A DNA stretch of 64,000 nt from Amycolatopsis sacchari (GCF_900114035.1 NZ_FORP01000008.1:186001-250000); one strand, 5' to 3'. Counted from the first letter of the stretch, positions 39,450-48,030 are shown. A program made the numbers and translations. The notes: generated by a model not told the origin, from the sequence alone.

Positions 39450-39977
39450 TCAAGCCGCTTCCAGCCGCAGTCCGGCGACGGCACGGTCGATCACGTGGGT
39501 GTGCGTCCAGCCGCGCGGGCCGTTCCGGAGCGCCGCGTGCACGCGCGGCAGCCGGTCGACGTGCCGCTGGAACGACGCCGGCCGCAGCACCCTCCCGCGT
39601 GCCCGCTGACCGGCGAGCGCGTCGTCGGGGCTGCACTCCACCCACACGAAATGCCTGCTGCGCAAGGAGAGCAGGCCCACCAGGAGCAGCCAGGTCCGGG
39701 TGCCGGCCCCGGTCGCCGGGTCGTGCACCACCAGTGGGCCCGCGCGTGAGAAAGCGCTTACCGTGACCCGCAGGCGGTGCAGCACGTGCACCAGCGGGCG
39801 GTACCGGCGGTATGGCGTGCCCGGCCGGACGAGTGCCGCGATCCGGTCACGCACCTGGTCGGAGTCGAGCACGGTCACCGGGGCGTGGGCCGCGGTGCGG
39901 CGCAGCAGCGTGCTCTTGCCCGACCCCGGCAGGCCCGCGACCACCACCAGCGACCGCCGTTCGATCGTCATCCGCAT
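39450..39977 (-). CDS. AAA/zeta-toxin-like P-loop kinase
   Basis: A 175-residue protein with Walker A GLPGSGKSTLLRR (residues about 15-27) and DSDQVRDRI, as in polynucleotide-kinase or zeta-toxin-type ATPases. WVECSPDDALAGQRARGR resembles a lid region. The target of phosphorylation is unknown, and no antitoxin partner is adjacent. It converges with the lipoprotein gene, one base apart. Confidence 0.75.
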   Translation of the reverse strand: MRMTIERRSLVVVAGLPGSGKSTLLRRTAAHAPVTVLDSDQVRDRIAALVRPGTPYRRYRPLVHVLHRLRVTVSAFSRAGPLVVHDPATGAGTRTWLLLVGLLSLRSRHFVWVECSPDDALAGQRARGRVLRPASFQRHVDRLPRVHAALRNGPRGWTHTHVIDRAVAGLRLEAA

Positions 39978-40028
39978 GCCCGGTCAACGGACGGCCCCGA
40001 CTCCGGCGTTCCTCACTTTCCGGGCGAA

Positions 40029-41213
40029 TCAGGCATTGACCGCGCGCGTCCAGCCGACCCGCAGCCGGAGCGCGTACCCGGCGGCGGCCAGCACGAGCCC
40101 GCCCAGCCCCGCCGCGGCGAACCCGGCCGCCGCCGACGAGTGGTCGATCACGAAACCCACCACCGGGCTGCCGAGCGCCATGCCGAGCCTGGTCGCGGAG
40201 TCGAGCAGGCCCATCGCCTCGGCCCGCACCCTCGCTGGCGCCAGCGCCGCGACCTCCTCCGTCGTCGCGGTCAGCGTCGGCGCGCACAGCAGGTTCGTCG
40301 GCACGAGCGCGAGCGCCAGCAACCACCACGGGTGCCCGAACAGGCCGACCGGCAGCACGAGCACGGTCAGCGCCAGCATCAGCCCGGACTGGGACAGCGA
40401 GCGGTGCAGCGCGCCGTAGACGATCCCGCCCGTCGCCGACGCCACGCACATCACCACGATCACCAGGCCCGTCCAGCCGATCTCGCCGGTCGACCGCAGC
40501 GCGGCGAGCGTCGCGAGTTCGGTGCCGATGAGGCAGAACAACGCGCCGGAACCGAAGAGCAGCGTCGCGCTGAGGCGGCGGCCGAGCCACTCGCGCACCC
40601 GCGGCCTGCTGCCGGTGACCACCTCGTCCTCGTGCCGGACGGGCGGGTTGTACCAGCACAGCGCCACCGTGGTCAGGGCGAAGAACAGCCCGATGCCCGT
40701 CAGCGCCACACCTGCGGAGAACTGCGTCGCGACCGCGATCCCGGCCGCGGGGCCGATCATGAACGACGATTCCAGCGAGATCGAGTCCAGTGAGTAGGCG
40801 GACCGGCGGCGCGTTGGCGGCACCAGCGCGGTCAGCGCCTGGCGGGCGATCGACGTCGCGGGCAGTGCGAGCATGCCCGCCGGCAGGGTGACCGCGACCA
40901 GCACCGGGTACGGCAGGTGCGGCGCGCTGACCCAGTACACCGCCGAGGCGCTCCCGCAGACGGCGACGACGGGTCGCAGCCCGTAGCGGTCGATCATCCG
41001 CCCGACGAGTGGTGCGCCGAGCGCGCTGCCCAGGGTGGTGGCGGTGCCGACGAGGCCCGCCGCGCCGTAGCCGCGCCCGAGATCGGTGACCACGTGGAGC
41101 GTCAGCGTGATGCCCATCGCGGTCATCGGCAGCCGGGCGAAGAACATCAGGAGCATGGTCGCCGGGACACGGGGAACGGCGAGGACCTGGCGATACGCGA
41201 GCACGTACCTCAT
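40029..41213 (-). CDS. MFS transporter, paralogue of the one at 57892-59121
   Basis: About 394 residues in 12 membrane helices, with the MFS loop 2-3 motif GRMIDRYGLRPVV. The start MRYVLAYRQVLAVPRVPATM and the motif TSIARQALTALVPPTRRRSAYSLDSISLE resemble the second MFS gene in this window, whose corresponding segment is SRALWGRLVAAEQARNAAYS. Drug or metabolite efflux is likely but the substrate is unknown. ATG 41213 is chosen; GTG/ATG further upstream (41231) is possible. Confidence 0.87.
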   Translation of the reverse strand: MRYVLAYRQVLAVPRVPATMLLMFFARLPMTAMGITLTLHVVTDLGRGYGAAGLVGTATTLGSALGAPLVGRMIDRYGLRPVVAVCGSASAVYWVSAPHLPYPVLVAVTLPAGMLALPATSIARQALTALVPPTRRRSAYSLDSISLESSFMIGPAAGIAVATQFSAGVALTGIGLFFALTTVALCWYNPPVRHEDEVVTGSRPRVREWLGRRLSATLLFGSGALFCLIGTELATLAALRSTGEIGWTGLVIVVMCVASATGGIVYGALHRSLSQSGLMLALTVLVLPVGLFGHPWWLLALALVPTNLLCAPTLTATTEEVAALAPARVRAEAMGLLDSATRLGMALGSPVVGFVIDHSSAAAGFAAAGLGGLVLAAAGYALRLRVGWTRAVNA

Positions 41214-41521
41214 AGTGGCACGGCCGTCCAAGTCGTTTTCCGCCCGGCTGCGGGGTGGTCAAACGTCTCCCGCGCCGAATGCAGCGGATCGGGTGAGCGT
41301 GGTGTTTTCCGGGGTGAGGCGAGCACGGAGCGCGACGCCGCCTCTCGGGTTCCATGATCAACGGGCGAAGGGCGCCCGTCATCCGGTCCGCCGAACCGTC
41401 GTGATTCAGATCCGGCACGTAAGGGTGACCGGTTTCCACGGACGGGTGGTCGGCTGGTGCAAGATCGACACCCCGGGTTTCCTTACCGCTGTCAGGTCCG
41501 GAAGAGGCCAGGAGGTAGGGA
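41214..41521. other. 308-base intergenic region
   Basis: The gap lies between the start of the leftward MFS gene and the rightward secreted-protein gene, so it should hold both promoters. I see a small hairpin ACGGGCG-5 bases-CGCCCGT (41361-41379) and nothing else clear. No credible gene is present. Confidence 0.6.
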
Positions 41522-42055
41522 ATGAAAGGCAAGTTCGCCCGGATCATCGCGGTCGCGGTGGCGGGAAGCGTGCTCGCGGTGAGCGGTGCCGGTGTCGCCT
41601 CGGCGGACGGCAAGGGCACCTCCAGCACGGAAGCCGCGGGCCACCAGGTCGTGCAGCTGCGCGACGAGCTGACCAAGGCCGCCTACGCCGGGGACGTCAC
41701 GGGCACGCAGCGCTCGCTCGACCAGCTCACCCCGCTCCTGGGTGACCTCGCGACCAGCGAGAAGTACTCCATCCAGTCGGACGCCCGGCAGACGGCCGCG
41801 ACCGCGAACGACCAGGCGACGGAGACCAGCCGGATCCTCGCCGACCCGGCACAGGCCGACACCGCCCGCCAGCTGCCCGCCGTGCCGACGCTGCCCGACC
41901 TGCCCGCCCCGCTGGACATGGTCAACAACCTCGTCAAGACGCTGCTGCTGACCGTCACGAGCCTGGCGATGTCGCTGCTGCCGGGCGGTGTACCCGCGCT
42001 GCCGGTCCCGTCGGCTCCCGCGCTGCCCGGAGCGCCCACGCTGCCCGGGGTCTAG
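41522..42055 (+). CDS. Secreted protein of unknown function with a Pro/Leu-rich tail
   Basis: A 177-residue protein with a classical signal peptide (MKGKFARIIAVAVAGSVLAV, cleavage after GVASA). The middle is helical and has QVVQLRDELTKAAYAG and SLDQLTPLLGDL. The tail is repetitive in Pro, Leu and Ala (LPAVPTLPDLPAPLD, then PALPVPSAPALPGAP). No cysteine is visible in the mature part. AGGAGG lies 7-8 bases before ATG 41522. A strong terminator follows. No family is recognised. Confidence 0.8.
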   Translation: MKGKFARIIAVAVAGSVLAVSGAGVASADGKGTSSTEAAGHQVVQLRDELTKAAYAGDVTGTQRSLDQLTPLLGDLATSEKYSIQSDARQTAATANDQATETSRILADPAQADTARQLPAVPTLPDLPAPLDMVNNLVKTLLLTVTSLAMSLLPGGVPALPVPSAPALPGAPTLPGV

Positions 42056-42075
42056 ACCAAACGAAAAGAGGGGGG

Positions 42076-42108
42076 ACGGGGCCCGGCACACGCCGGGCCC
42101 CGTTTTTT
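42076..42108. terminator. Strong intrinsic terminator
   Basis: ACGGGGCCCGGC-ACAC-GCCGGGCCCCGT: a perfect 12-bp stem followed by six T on the plus strand (42103-42108). It follows the secreted-protein gene and touches the stop of the convergent hydrolase gene, so it may serve both. Confidence 0.9.
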
Positions 42109-43160
42109 CACTTCACCCCGGAAAGCCCGACCCGCAGCGCACCCGCGGCCTCCGCGGTCGCCTCGCGGAAGCGGGTGCCGATGCCGAGGAAGTTGATGTA
42201 GCCGTGGAACAGGTCGGCCTGCCTGCTCACGGTCACCGGCACGCCGGCTTCGCGCAGCTTCTCGCCGTACGCCTCGCCCTCGTCGCGCAGCGGGTCGAAC
42301 CCCGCGGTCGCGATGTACGCGGGCGGCTGGCCGGAGAAGTCCTTCGCCAGCAACGGGGACAGGCGCGGGTCGGTCCGGTCGACACCTTCCGGCGCGTAGT
42401 GGTTCAGAAACCACGTCATGTCCGTGTCGGTGAGGAAGAAGCCGTTGCCGAACAGTTCACGGGACCGGCGCCGGACGGAGGCGTCGACGCCGGGGTAGAA
42501 CAGCAGCTGGAAGGCGGGCGACGGGCCGCCGCGGCCCGTGGTCACCTGCGAGACGACGGCCGCGAGGTTGCCGCCCGCGCTGTCTCCGCCGACGGCGATG
42601 CGCTCCGGGTCGGCGCCCAGGTCCTTCGCCTTGGCGTAGGCGTAGTCGAAGGCCGCGATCGCGTCCTCCGTCGCGGCCGGGAACGGGTGCTCGGGGGCGA
42701 GGCGGTACTCCACCGACAGCACGCGCACCCCCGCGTGCTTGGCGAGGAAGCGGGCGGCGTTGTCGTGGCTGGCCCGGGTGCCGATCACCCAGCCGCCACC
42801 GTGGAAGAACACCAGCAGCCCGGAGTTCTCGGGCAGGCCTTCCGGTGTGTAGAGGGTCGCCGGCACGCCACCGTGCTCGTCGGGGATGACCAGTTCACGC
42901 GTCGCGATCGGCTCGATGGGCGGACCGCTGACGAGGTGGGCCGACTCGGCGAGCATCTGCCGCGCCAGCTCGGGTGTCTCCTTCGCCATCGTGGCCCCCG
43001 CCAGCTGCTGCAGCCGCAGCAGCAGCTGGGCGTCGAGCGCGAGCTCCTGCCCGTCGACGCGGATGGGGCGGCCCGCGATGAGCCGCCGCAGCGGACGGGG
43101 CAGGGAGAAGACCAGCTGGGCTCCGGCCGCTTCGATGCGGGACCTGAGGACGTTCGCCAT
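42108..43160 (-). CDS. Alpha/beta hydrolase, hormone-sensitive-lipase type esterase
   Basis: A 350-residue HSL-family esterase (like mycobacterial LipH/LipN): oxyanion motif HGGGW (in LLVFFHGGGWVIGTR), nucleophile GDSAGG, catalytic Asp in AGFDPLRDEGEAYG and His in DLFHGYINF. It hydrolyses short acyl esters; the natural substrate is unknown. The N-terminal cap region of about 90 residues begins MANVLRSRIEAAGAQLVF. ATG 43160. No signal peptide is evident, so it is cytoplasmic. Confidence 0.92.
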   Translation of the reverse strand: MANVLRSRIEAAGAQLVFSLPRPLRRLIAGRPIRVDGQELALDAQLLLRLQQLAGATMAKETPELARQMLAESAHLVSGPPIEPIATRELVIPDEHGGVPATLYTPEGLPENSGLLVFFHGGGWVIGTRASHDNAARFLAKHAGVRVLSVEYRLAPEHPFPAATEDAIAAFDYAYAKAKDLGADPERIAVGGDSAGGNLAAVVSQVTTGRGGPSPAFQLLFYPGVDASVRRRSRELFGNGFFLTDTDMTWFLNHYAPEGVDRTDPRLSPLLAKDFSGQPPAYIATAGFDPLRDEGEAYGEKLREAGVPVTVSRQADLFHGYINFLGIGTRFREATAEAAGALRVGLSGVK

Positions 43161-43230
43161 GACTGGAGAGGTTACCGGCGAGTAGGCAGCGGGGCCAGCT
43201 GTGATCGGGGCCTCCGTCCCAAATCCTGGT

Positions 43231-43257
43231 CCTCCACTTAAGTAGAGGAGTTAGCCT
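43231..43257 (+). promoter_or_regulatory. Near-palindrome and -10 before the FMN reductase gene
   Basis: CCTCCACTTAAGTAGAGG (43231-43248) is an 18-bp inverted repeat with one mismatch, AT-rich at its centre. TAGCCT (43252-43257) follows, and the GTG start lies seven bases later. A repressor here would block a leaderless promoter. Confidence 0.55.
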
Positions 43258-43264
43258 CGAAGGC

Positions 43265-43837
43265 GTGACTTCCTCCTCGGTGATCAACGTCGTCGGCATC
43301 GGTGGTTCCCTGCGCGCGGGCTCGCAGTCCGAACGCGCACTGCGCATCGCGCTGGCGGGAGCGGAGGAAGCGGGCGCGCGCACGCAGGCGATCACCGGCA
43401 GCGAACTCGTGCTGCCGTTCTACGACTCCGGGATCCCCGAACGGACGCCCGAGGCGGAACGGCTCGTCGAAGCCGTGCGCGGCGCGGACGGGCTGATCAT
43501 CGTCTCGCCCGGGTACCACGGCGCCCTGTCCGGGCTGGTCAAGAACGCACTGGACTACCTCGAGGACCTGCGCCCCGACACCCGCCCGTACCTCGACGGC
43601 CGGGGCGTCGGCCTGATCGCCGTCGCCTTCGGCTGGCAGGCCGCGGTCACGACGCTCGACCAGCTCCGCACCATCACGCACGCCCTCCGCGGCTGGCCGA
43701 CGCCGCTCGGCGGCGCGATCAACTCCGCGGAGGTCAAGTTCGACGAGGCGGGCGGCGCGTCGGAGGAGAAGGTCGTCAACACCCTCCGCCTCATCGGGCG
43801 GCACGTGACCGAGTTCGCTCGCGACCGCCGCCGCTGA
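43265..43837 (+). CDS. NADPH-dependent FMN reductase family protein
   Basis: A 190-residue flavodoxin-fold protein: GIGGSLRAGSQSERAL (FMN phosphate loop), SPGYHGALSGLVKNALDYLED (flavin-binding PxYx3pxxlKnalD) and FGWQAAVTTLDQLR. It supplies reduced flavin or reduces quinones or metals. GTG 43265 lacks a ribosome-binding site and is preceded by a -10 at the leaderless distance. It is divergent from the esterase gene (104 bases apart). Confidence 0.9.
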   Translation: MTSSSVINVVGIGGSLRAGSQSERALRIALAGAEEAGARTQAITGSELVLPFYDSGIPERTPEAERLVEAVRGADGLIIVSPGYHGALSGLVKNALDYLEDLRPDTRPYLDGRGVGLIAVAFGWQAAVTTLDQLRTITHALRGWPTPLGGAINSAEVKFDEAGGASEEKVVNTLRLIGRHVTEFARDRRR

Positions 43838-43970
43838 AGGGTTCGCCACGGGCGCGTGCGGGTATTCCCGGTGGTGAGAACAGCCATGCCCCGGCACGGT
43901 GACGCCCGTGCGGATCGTTGTCCCCAGTGGGAAGCTGGAACTCCCCCAGGGACAGGAGGTGCGGACGACG

Positions 43971-44396
43971 ATGGTCGACGTGGTGTACACGGCGGTCGCG
44001 ACGGCGCGCGGTGACGGCCGCAACGGCGAGGTCACCTCGTCCGACGGCGTGATCGACGAGCAGCTCGCGGTGCCGAAGGAGATGGGTGGACCCGGCGGCG
44101 AGCGCACCAACCCGGAGCAGCTGTTCGCCGCGGGGTACTCGGCGTGCTTCCACGGTGCGTTGCAGGCGGTCGCCCGCGGCGCGAAGGTGAAGCTGACCGA
44201 CTCCACGGTGACCGCCGAGGTTTCGATCGGCAAGGACGGCGACGCCTTCGGGCTCGCCGTGAAACTGGAGGCGTACCTGCCCGGGCTGGAGCAGGGGCAG
44301 GCGAACGAGCTGGTCGCGCAGGCGCACCAGGTGTGCCCGTACTCCCGAGCCACCCGCGGCAACATCGAGGTCGAGGTCACCGCCAAGACCTCCTGA
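43971..44396 (+). CDS. ohr: Organic hydroperoxide resistance protein (Ohr/OsmC)
   Basis: Thiol peroxidase that reduces organic hydroperoxides, 141 residues as usual for Ohr. Both catalytic cysteines are in their motifs: SACFHGALQAVAR and VCPYSRAT. The YTAVATARGDGRNG start is typical. ATG 43971 follows AGGAGGT. No OhrR-type MarR regulator gene is next to it. The dps gene starts 18 bases downstream, giving an oxidative-stress pair. Confidence 0.93.
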   Translation: MVDVVYTAVATARGDGRNGEVTSSDGVIDEQLAVPKEMGGPGGERTNPEQLFAAGYSACFHGALQAVARGAKVKLTDSTVTAEVSIGKDGDAFGLAVKLEAYLPGLEQGQANELVAQAHQVCPYSRATRGNIEVEVTAKTS

Positions 44397-44414
44397 CAGA
44401 GAGGAAGTCCCGCC

Positions 44415-44888
44415 ATGAACTCTCCGATCAAGAGCCCGCTCCCGGAGAGCGACAAGGAAGTCACCGGCAACGTCCTGCAGGCGACGCTGGTCGACCTCAT
44501 CGACCTCTCGCTGATCGCGAAGCAGGCCCACTGGAACGTGGTGGGCTCGAACTTCCGCAGCGTGCACCTGCAGCTCGACGAGCTGGTGTCCACCGCCCGC
44601 AACTACGTGGACGAGGTGGCCGAGCGCGCCAACGCGATCGGCGTTTCGCCCAACGGCAAGGCGAAGACGGTCGTCGAGAGCTCGGGTCTGCCCGACTACC
44701 CGGACAACTGGCAGAGCGTCGAGTCGACCATCGCCGCGATCGTCGACATCCTCGCCGAGGAGATCGCGCGCCTGCGCAAGCGCATCGACGAGACCGACAA
44801 GAGCGACCTGGTCACCCAGGACCTCCTGATCGAGATCACCCGTGCGCTCGAAGAGGCGCACTGGATGTGGCAGGCCCAGCAGGCCTGA
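44415..44888 (+). CDS. dps: Dps-family DNA-binding ferritin
   Basis: A 157-residue subunit of a 12-mer that oxidises and stores iron and shields DNA from peroxide damage. The ferroxidase signature is AKQAHWNVVGSNFRSVHLQL (His39, His51, then Asp55/Glu56). It ends with the HWMWQAQ helix common in actinobacterial Dps. Lys-rich DNA-binding tails are short here. It lies 18 bases after ohr and is followed by a clear terminator. Confidence 0.94.
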   Translation: MNSPIKSPLPESDKEVTGNVLQATLVDLIDLSLIAKQAHWNVVGSNFRSVHLQLDELVSTARNYVDEVAERANAIGVSPNGKAKTVVESSGLPDYPDNWQSVESTIAAIVDILAEEIARLRKRIDETDKSDLVTQDLLIEITRALEEAHWMWQAQQA

Positions 44889-44904
44889 CCCCGCGTCACG
44901 AGCA

Positions 44905-44934
44905 AGCCCCGCCGGTCGCCCGGCGGGGCTTTTT
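44905..44934 (+). terminator. Intrinsic terminator after dps
   Basis: AGCCCCGCCGG-TCGC-CCGGCGGGGCT: an 11-bp stem followed by TTTTT (44930-44934). It lies two bases before the stop of the convergent peptidase gene and may act in both directions. Confidence 0.9.
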
Positions 44935-44936
44935 CG

Positions 44937-46763
44937 TCACTTCTCCAGCGCCCGCAACGCGAAGTACACCTCGGTCGCGGTCTGCTTGACGGTCTCCGCG
45001 GTGACGAGCGAGCCGTGCCCGGCGTCGTACCGGTAGAACTCGTACGGCCGCTGAAGCTCGGCGAGCCGGTCGAGGTAGTTCTCGATCTGCCGGATCGGGC
45101 AGCGCGGGTCGTTGTCGCCCGCGAGCACCAGCACGGGCGCCCGGACCGCTTCGACGTACGTGAGGGGCGAGCACTCGCGGTACACGTCGGGCACGGTTTC
45201 CGGCGAGCCGCCGAACAACGCGCGGTCGAAGGACCGCAGCTGCTCCATCTCGTCCTCGTACGCGGCGACGTAGTCCGCGACCGGCACCGCGGCCACCCCG
45301 GCCGCCCAGCGCTCCGGCTGCGTGCCGATCGCGAGCAGCGTCAGGTACCCGCCCCACGAGCCGCCGGAGACCACGCACTTCGCCGGGTCGGCCAGTCCGC
45401 TGTCGACGGCCCAGTCGTGCACCGCGGCGACGTCCTCCAGCTCGGTCAGCCCTGGGCGTCCTTCGATCGCGTCCCGCCAGGCCGAGCCGTAGCCCGTGGA
45501 CCCGCGGTAGTTGACCTCGACGACGGCGAACCCGGCGTCCAGCCACACCGCCCGGTACGCCGAGAAGCGGTCCTCGTCCGCCGAGTGCGGCCCGCCGTGC
45601 AGGGTGAACACGGTCGGCAGCGGCCCCTCGGGCGCGTTGACCGGCCGCGCGACGAGCGCGTGCACGCGGCCGCCCGGCCCCTCGACGAACGCGTCCACGA
45701 CCGGCGCGGACGGCGGCGCCGGCTCACCGGGCGGCGCCAGCAGCACCGTGTCCGTCCCGTCCTCGGCGCGTGCCCTGATCACCGGCGGGTGCGCGGCGTT
45801 GGACCACGAGTACTCGACCGTGCCGTCCGGGCGGACGCTCGCCCCGCCGATCCGGCCCTTCGGGGTGTCCAAAGAGGTCAGCTCGGCCGTGCCGAGGTCG
45901 TAGCGGTACAGCGAGCTGCGGCCCTGGTGGAAGTGGACGACGAGCAGCGCGTCCGCCGCCGGGTACCAGGTGGCGGAGACCTCGCCGGGCAGGTCGAGCG
46001 ACAGCTCTTCCTCGGTGTCGGCCGCGACGTCCCAGATCAGCAGCTCCTCGCGGCCACGGCGTTCGTGCAGCACGAGCAGCCGCGCGTCACCGGACACCGG
46101 GGAGAACTCCAGCGGGGTCAGGCCCTTGCCCTCGCCGTCCCACTTCTCGGCGACGGTGGTGAGGCCGTCGGTCGCGTACACGCGGACCGCCGGGTGCCGG
46201 GAGTCGCCGTGTTCGGAGTGGGAGATCGCGAGCAGCCGCTCGTCGCGGGACAGCGCGGCGATGCCGGCGTCGTCCTTGCTGGCGTAGAAGCGTTCCGTCT
46301 TGCCGTCGACGTGCACGAACAGCTCGCTGCCGTCGTCGGTCGAGACACCCACGGCGATGAGCCGGTGCCCGATCTCCAGCCCGGCCGGGTACCCGTCGTG
46401 CACGTCCGGCAGCGCGCGTTCCGCCGGGCCACCGGCGAAGGGCTCCCGCACCCACGAGCCGAACTCGTCGCCGTCGGTGTCGTCGAACCACCAGATCGAC
46501 TCGCCGTCCGGCGAGGTGGTGGCGCTGAGCGTGCCGTTGGGGCGGTTCGTGACCTGGCGGTGCTCGCCGGTCGCGCGGTTCCAGGCGTAGACCTCCCAGA
46601 CGCCGCTCGCGTTCGACACGTAGATGTTCGCGTCGGGCGCGTCGAGGGCCCAGTCCGGCACGGACACGCGCGGGGCGTGGAAGCGGGCGCGCCAGCGGGC
46701 CTCGGCCTCGGGATCGGCGAAGAGGCGGTCGGGGATGACGGCGGGCGGGTGCTGAGTGGTCAC
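44937..46763 (-). CDS. S9-family prolyl oligopeptidase-like serine peptidase
   Basis: A 608-residue cytoplasmic peptidase: a seven-bladed beta-propeller domain (residues about 60-360), then the alpha/beta hydrolase catalytic domain with GGSWGGY (nucleophile), GDNDPRCP (Asp) and DAGHGSL (His), preceded by FTLHGGPHSADE. It cleaves small peptides, perhaps acyl-aminoacyl peptides. GTG 46763 gives the natural start (MTTQHPPAVIPDRLF). The divergent methyltransferase gene begins 38 bases away. Confidence 0.9.
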   Translation of the reverse strand: MTTQHPPAVIPDRLFADPEAEARWRARFHAPRVSVPDWALDAPDANIYVSNASGVWEVYAWNRATGEHRQVTNRPNGTLSATTSPDGESIWWFDDTDGDEFGSWVREPFAGGPAERALPDVHDGYPAGLEIGHRLIAVGVSTDDGSELFVHVDGKTERFYASKDDAGIAALSRDERLLAISHSEHGDSRHPAVRVYATDGLTTVAEKWDGEGKGLTPLEFSPVSGDARLLVLHERRGREELLIWDVAADTEEELSLDLPGEVSATWYPAADALLVVHFHQGRSSLYRYDLGTAELTSLDTPKGRIGGASVRPDGTVEYSWSNAAHPPVIRARAEDGTDTVLLAPPGEPAPPSAPVVDAFVEGPGGRVHALVARPVNAPEGPLPTVFTLHGGPHSADEDRFSAYRAVWLDAGFAVVEVNYRGSTGYGSAWRDAIEGRPGLTELEDVAAVHDWAVDSGLADPAKCVVSGGSWGGYLTLLAIGTQPERWAAGVAAVPVADYVAAYEDEMEQLRSFDRALFGGSPETVPDVYRECSPLTYVEAVRAPVLVLAGDNDPRCPIRQIENYLDRLAELQRPYEFYRYDAGHGSLVTAETVKQTATEVYFALRALEK

Positions 46764-46801
46764 CCCTCGATCCTGCCAGGTGCTGCCCGTACGGTGGGCG
46801 T

Positions 46802-47548
46802 GTGCTGGAGGGATACGCGCCCGGGTTCTCCGATGACGTGCTGTCGATGATGTCGGCACGCAGCGCGAGCGACCGGGCCGCTTTCTTGCTGCGGTCGCTG
46901 CGGCCGGGGATGCTGGTGCTCGACGTCGGGTGCGGTCCGGGCAGCATCACGAGGGGCTTCGTGCCGCTCGTCGGTGAGGGCAGGGTGCTCGGCGTCGACG
47001 TGGAACCGCGGCAGTTCCTCCGAGAGTCCACTGTGGACTTCGTCGCGGGCTCGGTGTACGCGCTGCCCGTGCCGTCGGAGAGCGTGGACGTGGTTTTCGC
47101 GCACGCGTTGTTCGAGCACCTGGGCAGACCGGTCGAGGCGCTGCGGGAGATCCGCCGCGTGCTCAGGCCCGGGGGCACGCTCGCTCTGTCCACTTCGGAC
47201 TGGAGTCGGGCACGCCTGCGCCCGAAGACCGTGAACGTGGTGGCCGCGCTGCGCGGGCACTACCTGTTGCGCCGCCGCGCGGGCGGCGATCCGTTCGCGG
47301 GCAAGCACATCGCGTCGTACGCCGAGCAGGCCGGGTTCCGCGAGATCCACACCCATGCGCGCTTTCGTCCGGACATGGGGTACCGGGAGCTGGCCCGGTA
47401 CGTCGAGTCCCGCCTGGACGCGGCGCTGTCGGCGTCTTCGGAGGACCGGGACCAGCTGGCCAGCGCGGCCCGTTCGGCCTGGGCTTGGTCGCACGCCGGG
47501 GATGGCGATTTCCTGCAGTGCTGGGAGGAGCTACTGGCGGTGAAGTGA
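46802..47548 (+). CDS. SAM-dependent class I methyltransferase
   Basis: A 248-residue Methyltransf_11-type protein: LDVGCGPGSITRGF (motif I), LGVDVEPRQFL (motif II), DVVFAHALFEHLG and VLRPGGTLAL (post motif). The substrate is unknown. GTG 46802 lacks a Shine-Dalgarno; TACGGT (46790-46795) stands six bases ahead, suggesting a leaderless mRNA. Confidence 0.9.
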   Translation: MLEGYAPGFSDDVLSMMSARSASDRAAFLLRSLRPGMLVLDVGCGPGSITRGFVPLVGEGRVLGVDVEPRQFLRESTVDFVAGSVYALPVPSESVDVVFAHALFEHLGRPVEALREIRRVLRPGGTLALSTSDWSRARLRPKTVNVVAALRGHYLLRRRAGGDPFAGKHIASYAEQAGFREIHTHARFRPDMGYRELARYVESRLDAALSASSEDRDQLASAARSAWAWSHAGDGDFLQCWEELLAVK

Positions 47549-47580
47549 TTCGGGGGTTCGGGCCTTCGGGTGCGGTTGGG

Positions 47581-47709
47581 GCCCCTTCCTGCGCGAGGGT
47601 CTTACGGTGGGGCGGGCGCGTCAAGGGCGCCTGACGGCGTCGCTTCGCGATGGCTGCGCCACCCTTGACCCACCCGCCCCACCGCAAGGATCCGCAGGGA
47701 GGAAGGGGC
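47581..47709. repeat. 130-bp imperfect palindrome
   Basis: The left arm, starting GCCCCTTCCT (47581) through GGTGGGGCGGG and GTCAAGGG, pairs with the right arm ending GGAAGGGGC (47709), each about 50 bases, with gaps and mismatches. The centre holds TCGC-TTC-GCGA. It fills the front of the 408-base gap after the methyltransferase gene. I recall similar GTCAAGGGTGGCGCAGCC-type elements as dispersed repeats in Amycolatopsis, but cannot verify it here. The rest of the gap to 47838 shows nothing else. Confidence 0.6.
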
Positions 47710-47838
47710 AAGCCGGGGACTGCCCCAACCACACCAGACCCACCGTTGCCGTCTCACCTTCACGGAGGGCAAGCACCCCACCCCTCCCAGCACCGCGCTC
47801 CCCACGGTGAGGCTTCCTTCGAGACCGGCACCGTGAGC

Positions 47839-47895
47839 GGGGGGTCCAGGGGGGCGAAGCCCTCCCTGGCGGGGGTCTGGGGGTTCGACCCCCAG
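47839..47895 (+). repeat. 57-bp dispersed palindromic repeat, copy 1
   Basis: Begins GGGGGGTCCAGGGGGGCG and ends TTCGACCCCCAG. It matches the reverse complement of 59503-59559 at 51 of 57 positions. It contains two potential hairpins (around CGAAGCCC and GGGGGTTCGACCCCC). The second resembles a tRNA T-arm. It lies directly after the tRNA-Pro terminator. Confidence 0.75.
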
Positions 47896-47900
47896 GAGAC

Positions 47901-47943
47901 AAAAAGGAAGATCCCCGTCTGCGCTTTCCGCAGACAGGGATCT
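47901..47943 (-). terminator. Intrinsic terminator of tRNA-Pro
   Basis: Read on the minus strand, GATC-CCTGTCTGCG pairs with CGCAGACGGGGATC around GAAAG, then TTCC and five T (47905-47901). It starts 14 bases after the tRNA 3' end. Confidence 0.9.
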
Positions 47944-47956
47944 CCCAGATCTTCCG

Positions 47957-48030
47957 TCGGGGTGGCGGGATTTGAACCCACGACCTCCTCGACCCGAACG
48001 AGGCACGCTACCAAGCTGCGCCACACCCCG
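47957..48030 (-). tRNA. tRNA-Pro (CGG anticodon)
   Basis: On the minus strand the cloverleaf is complete: acceptor CGGGGTG / CACCCCG with discriminator A, anticodon stem CCTCG / CGAGG around TTCGGGT giving anticodon CGG (reads CCG, a major Pro codon in high-GC genomes), and T-arm GTGGG-TTCAAAT-CCCGC. CCA is not encoded. A terminator follows. Confidence 0.95.

Noticed and set aside
36503-39484. 993-codon open frame opposite the SdrD_B gene
   Set aside because: Shadow of a GC-rich repetitive gene; no family motif and it crosses three genes.
39450-39977. Toxin-antitoxin module based on the zeta-like ATPase
   Set aside because: No small antitoxin gene adjoins it; the neighbours are a lipoprotein gene and an MFS gene with clear other roles.
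47881-47895. Second tRNA because of a T-arm-like GGGTTCGACCCC
   Set aside because: No acceptor, D or anticodon arm can be formed; it is part of the 57-bp repeat.
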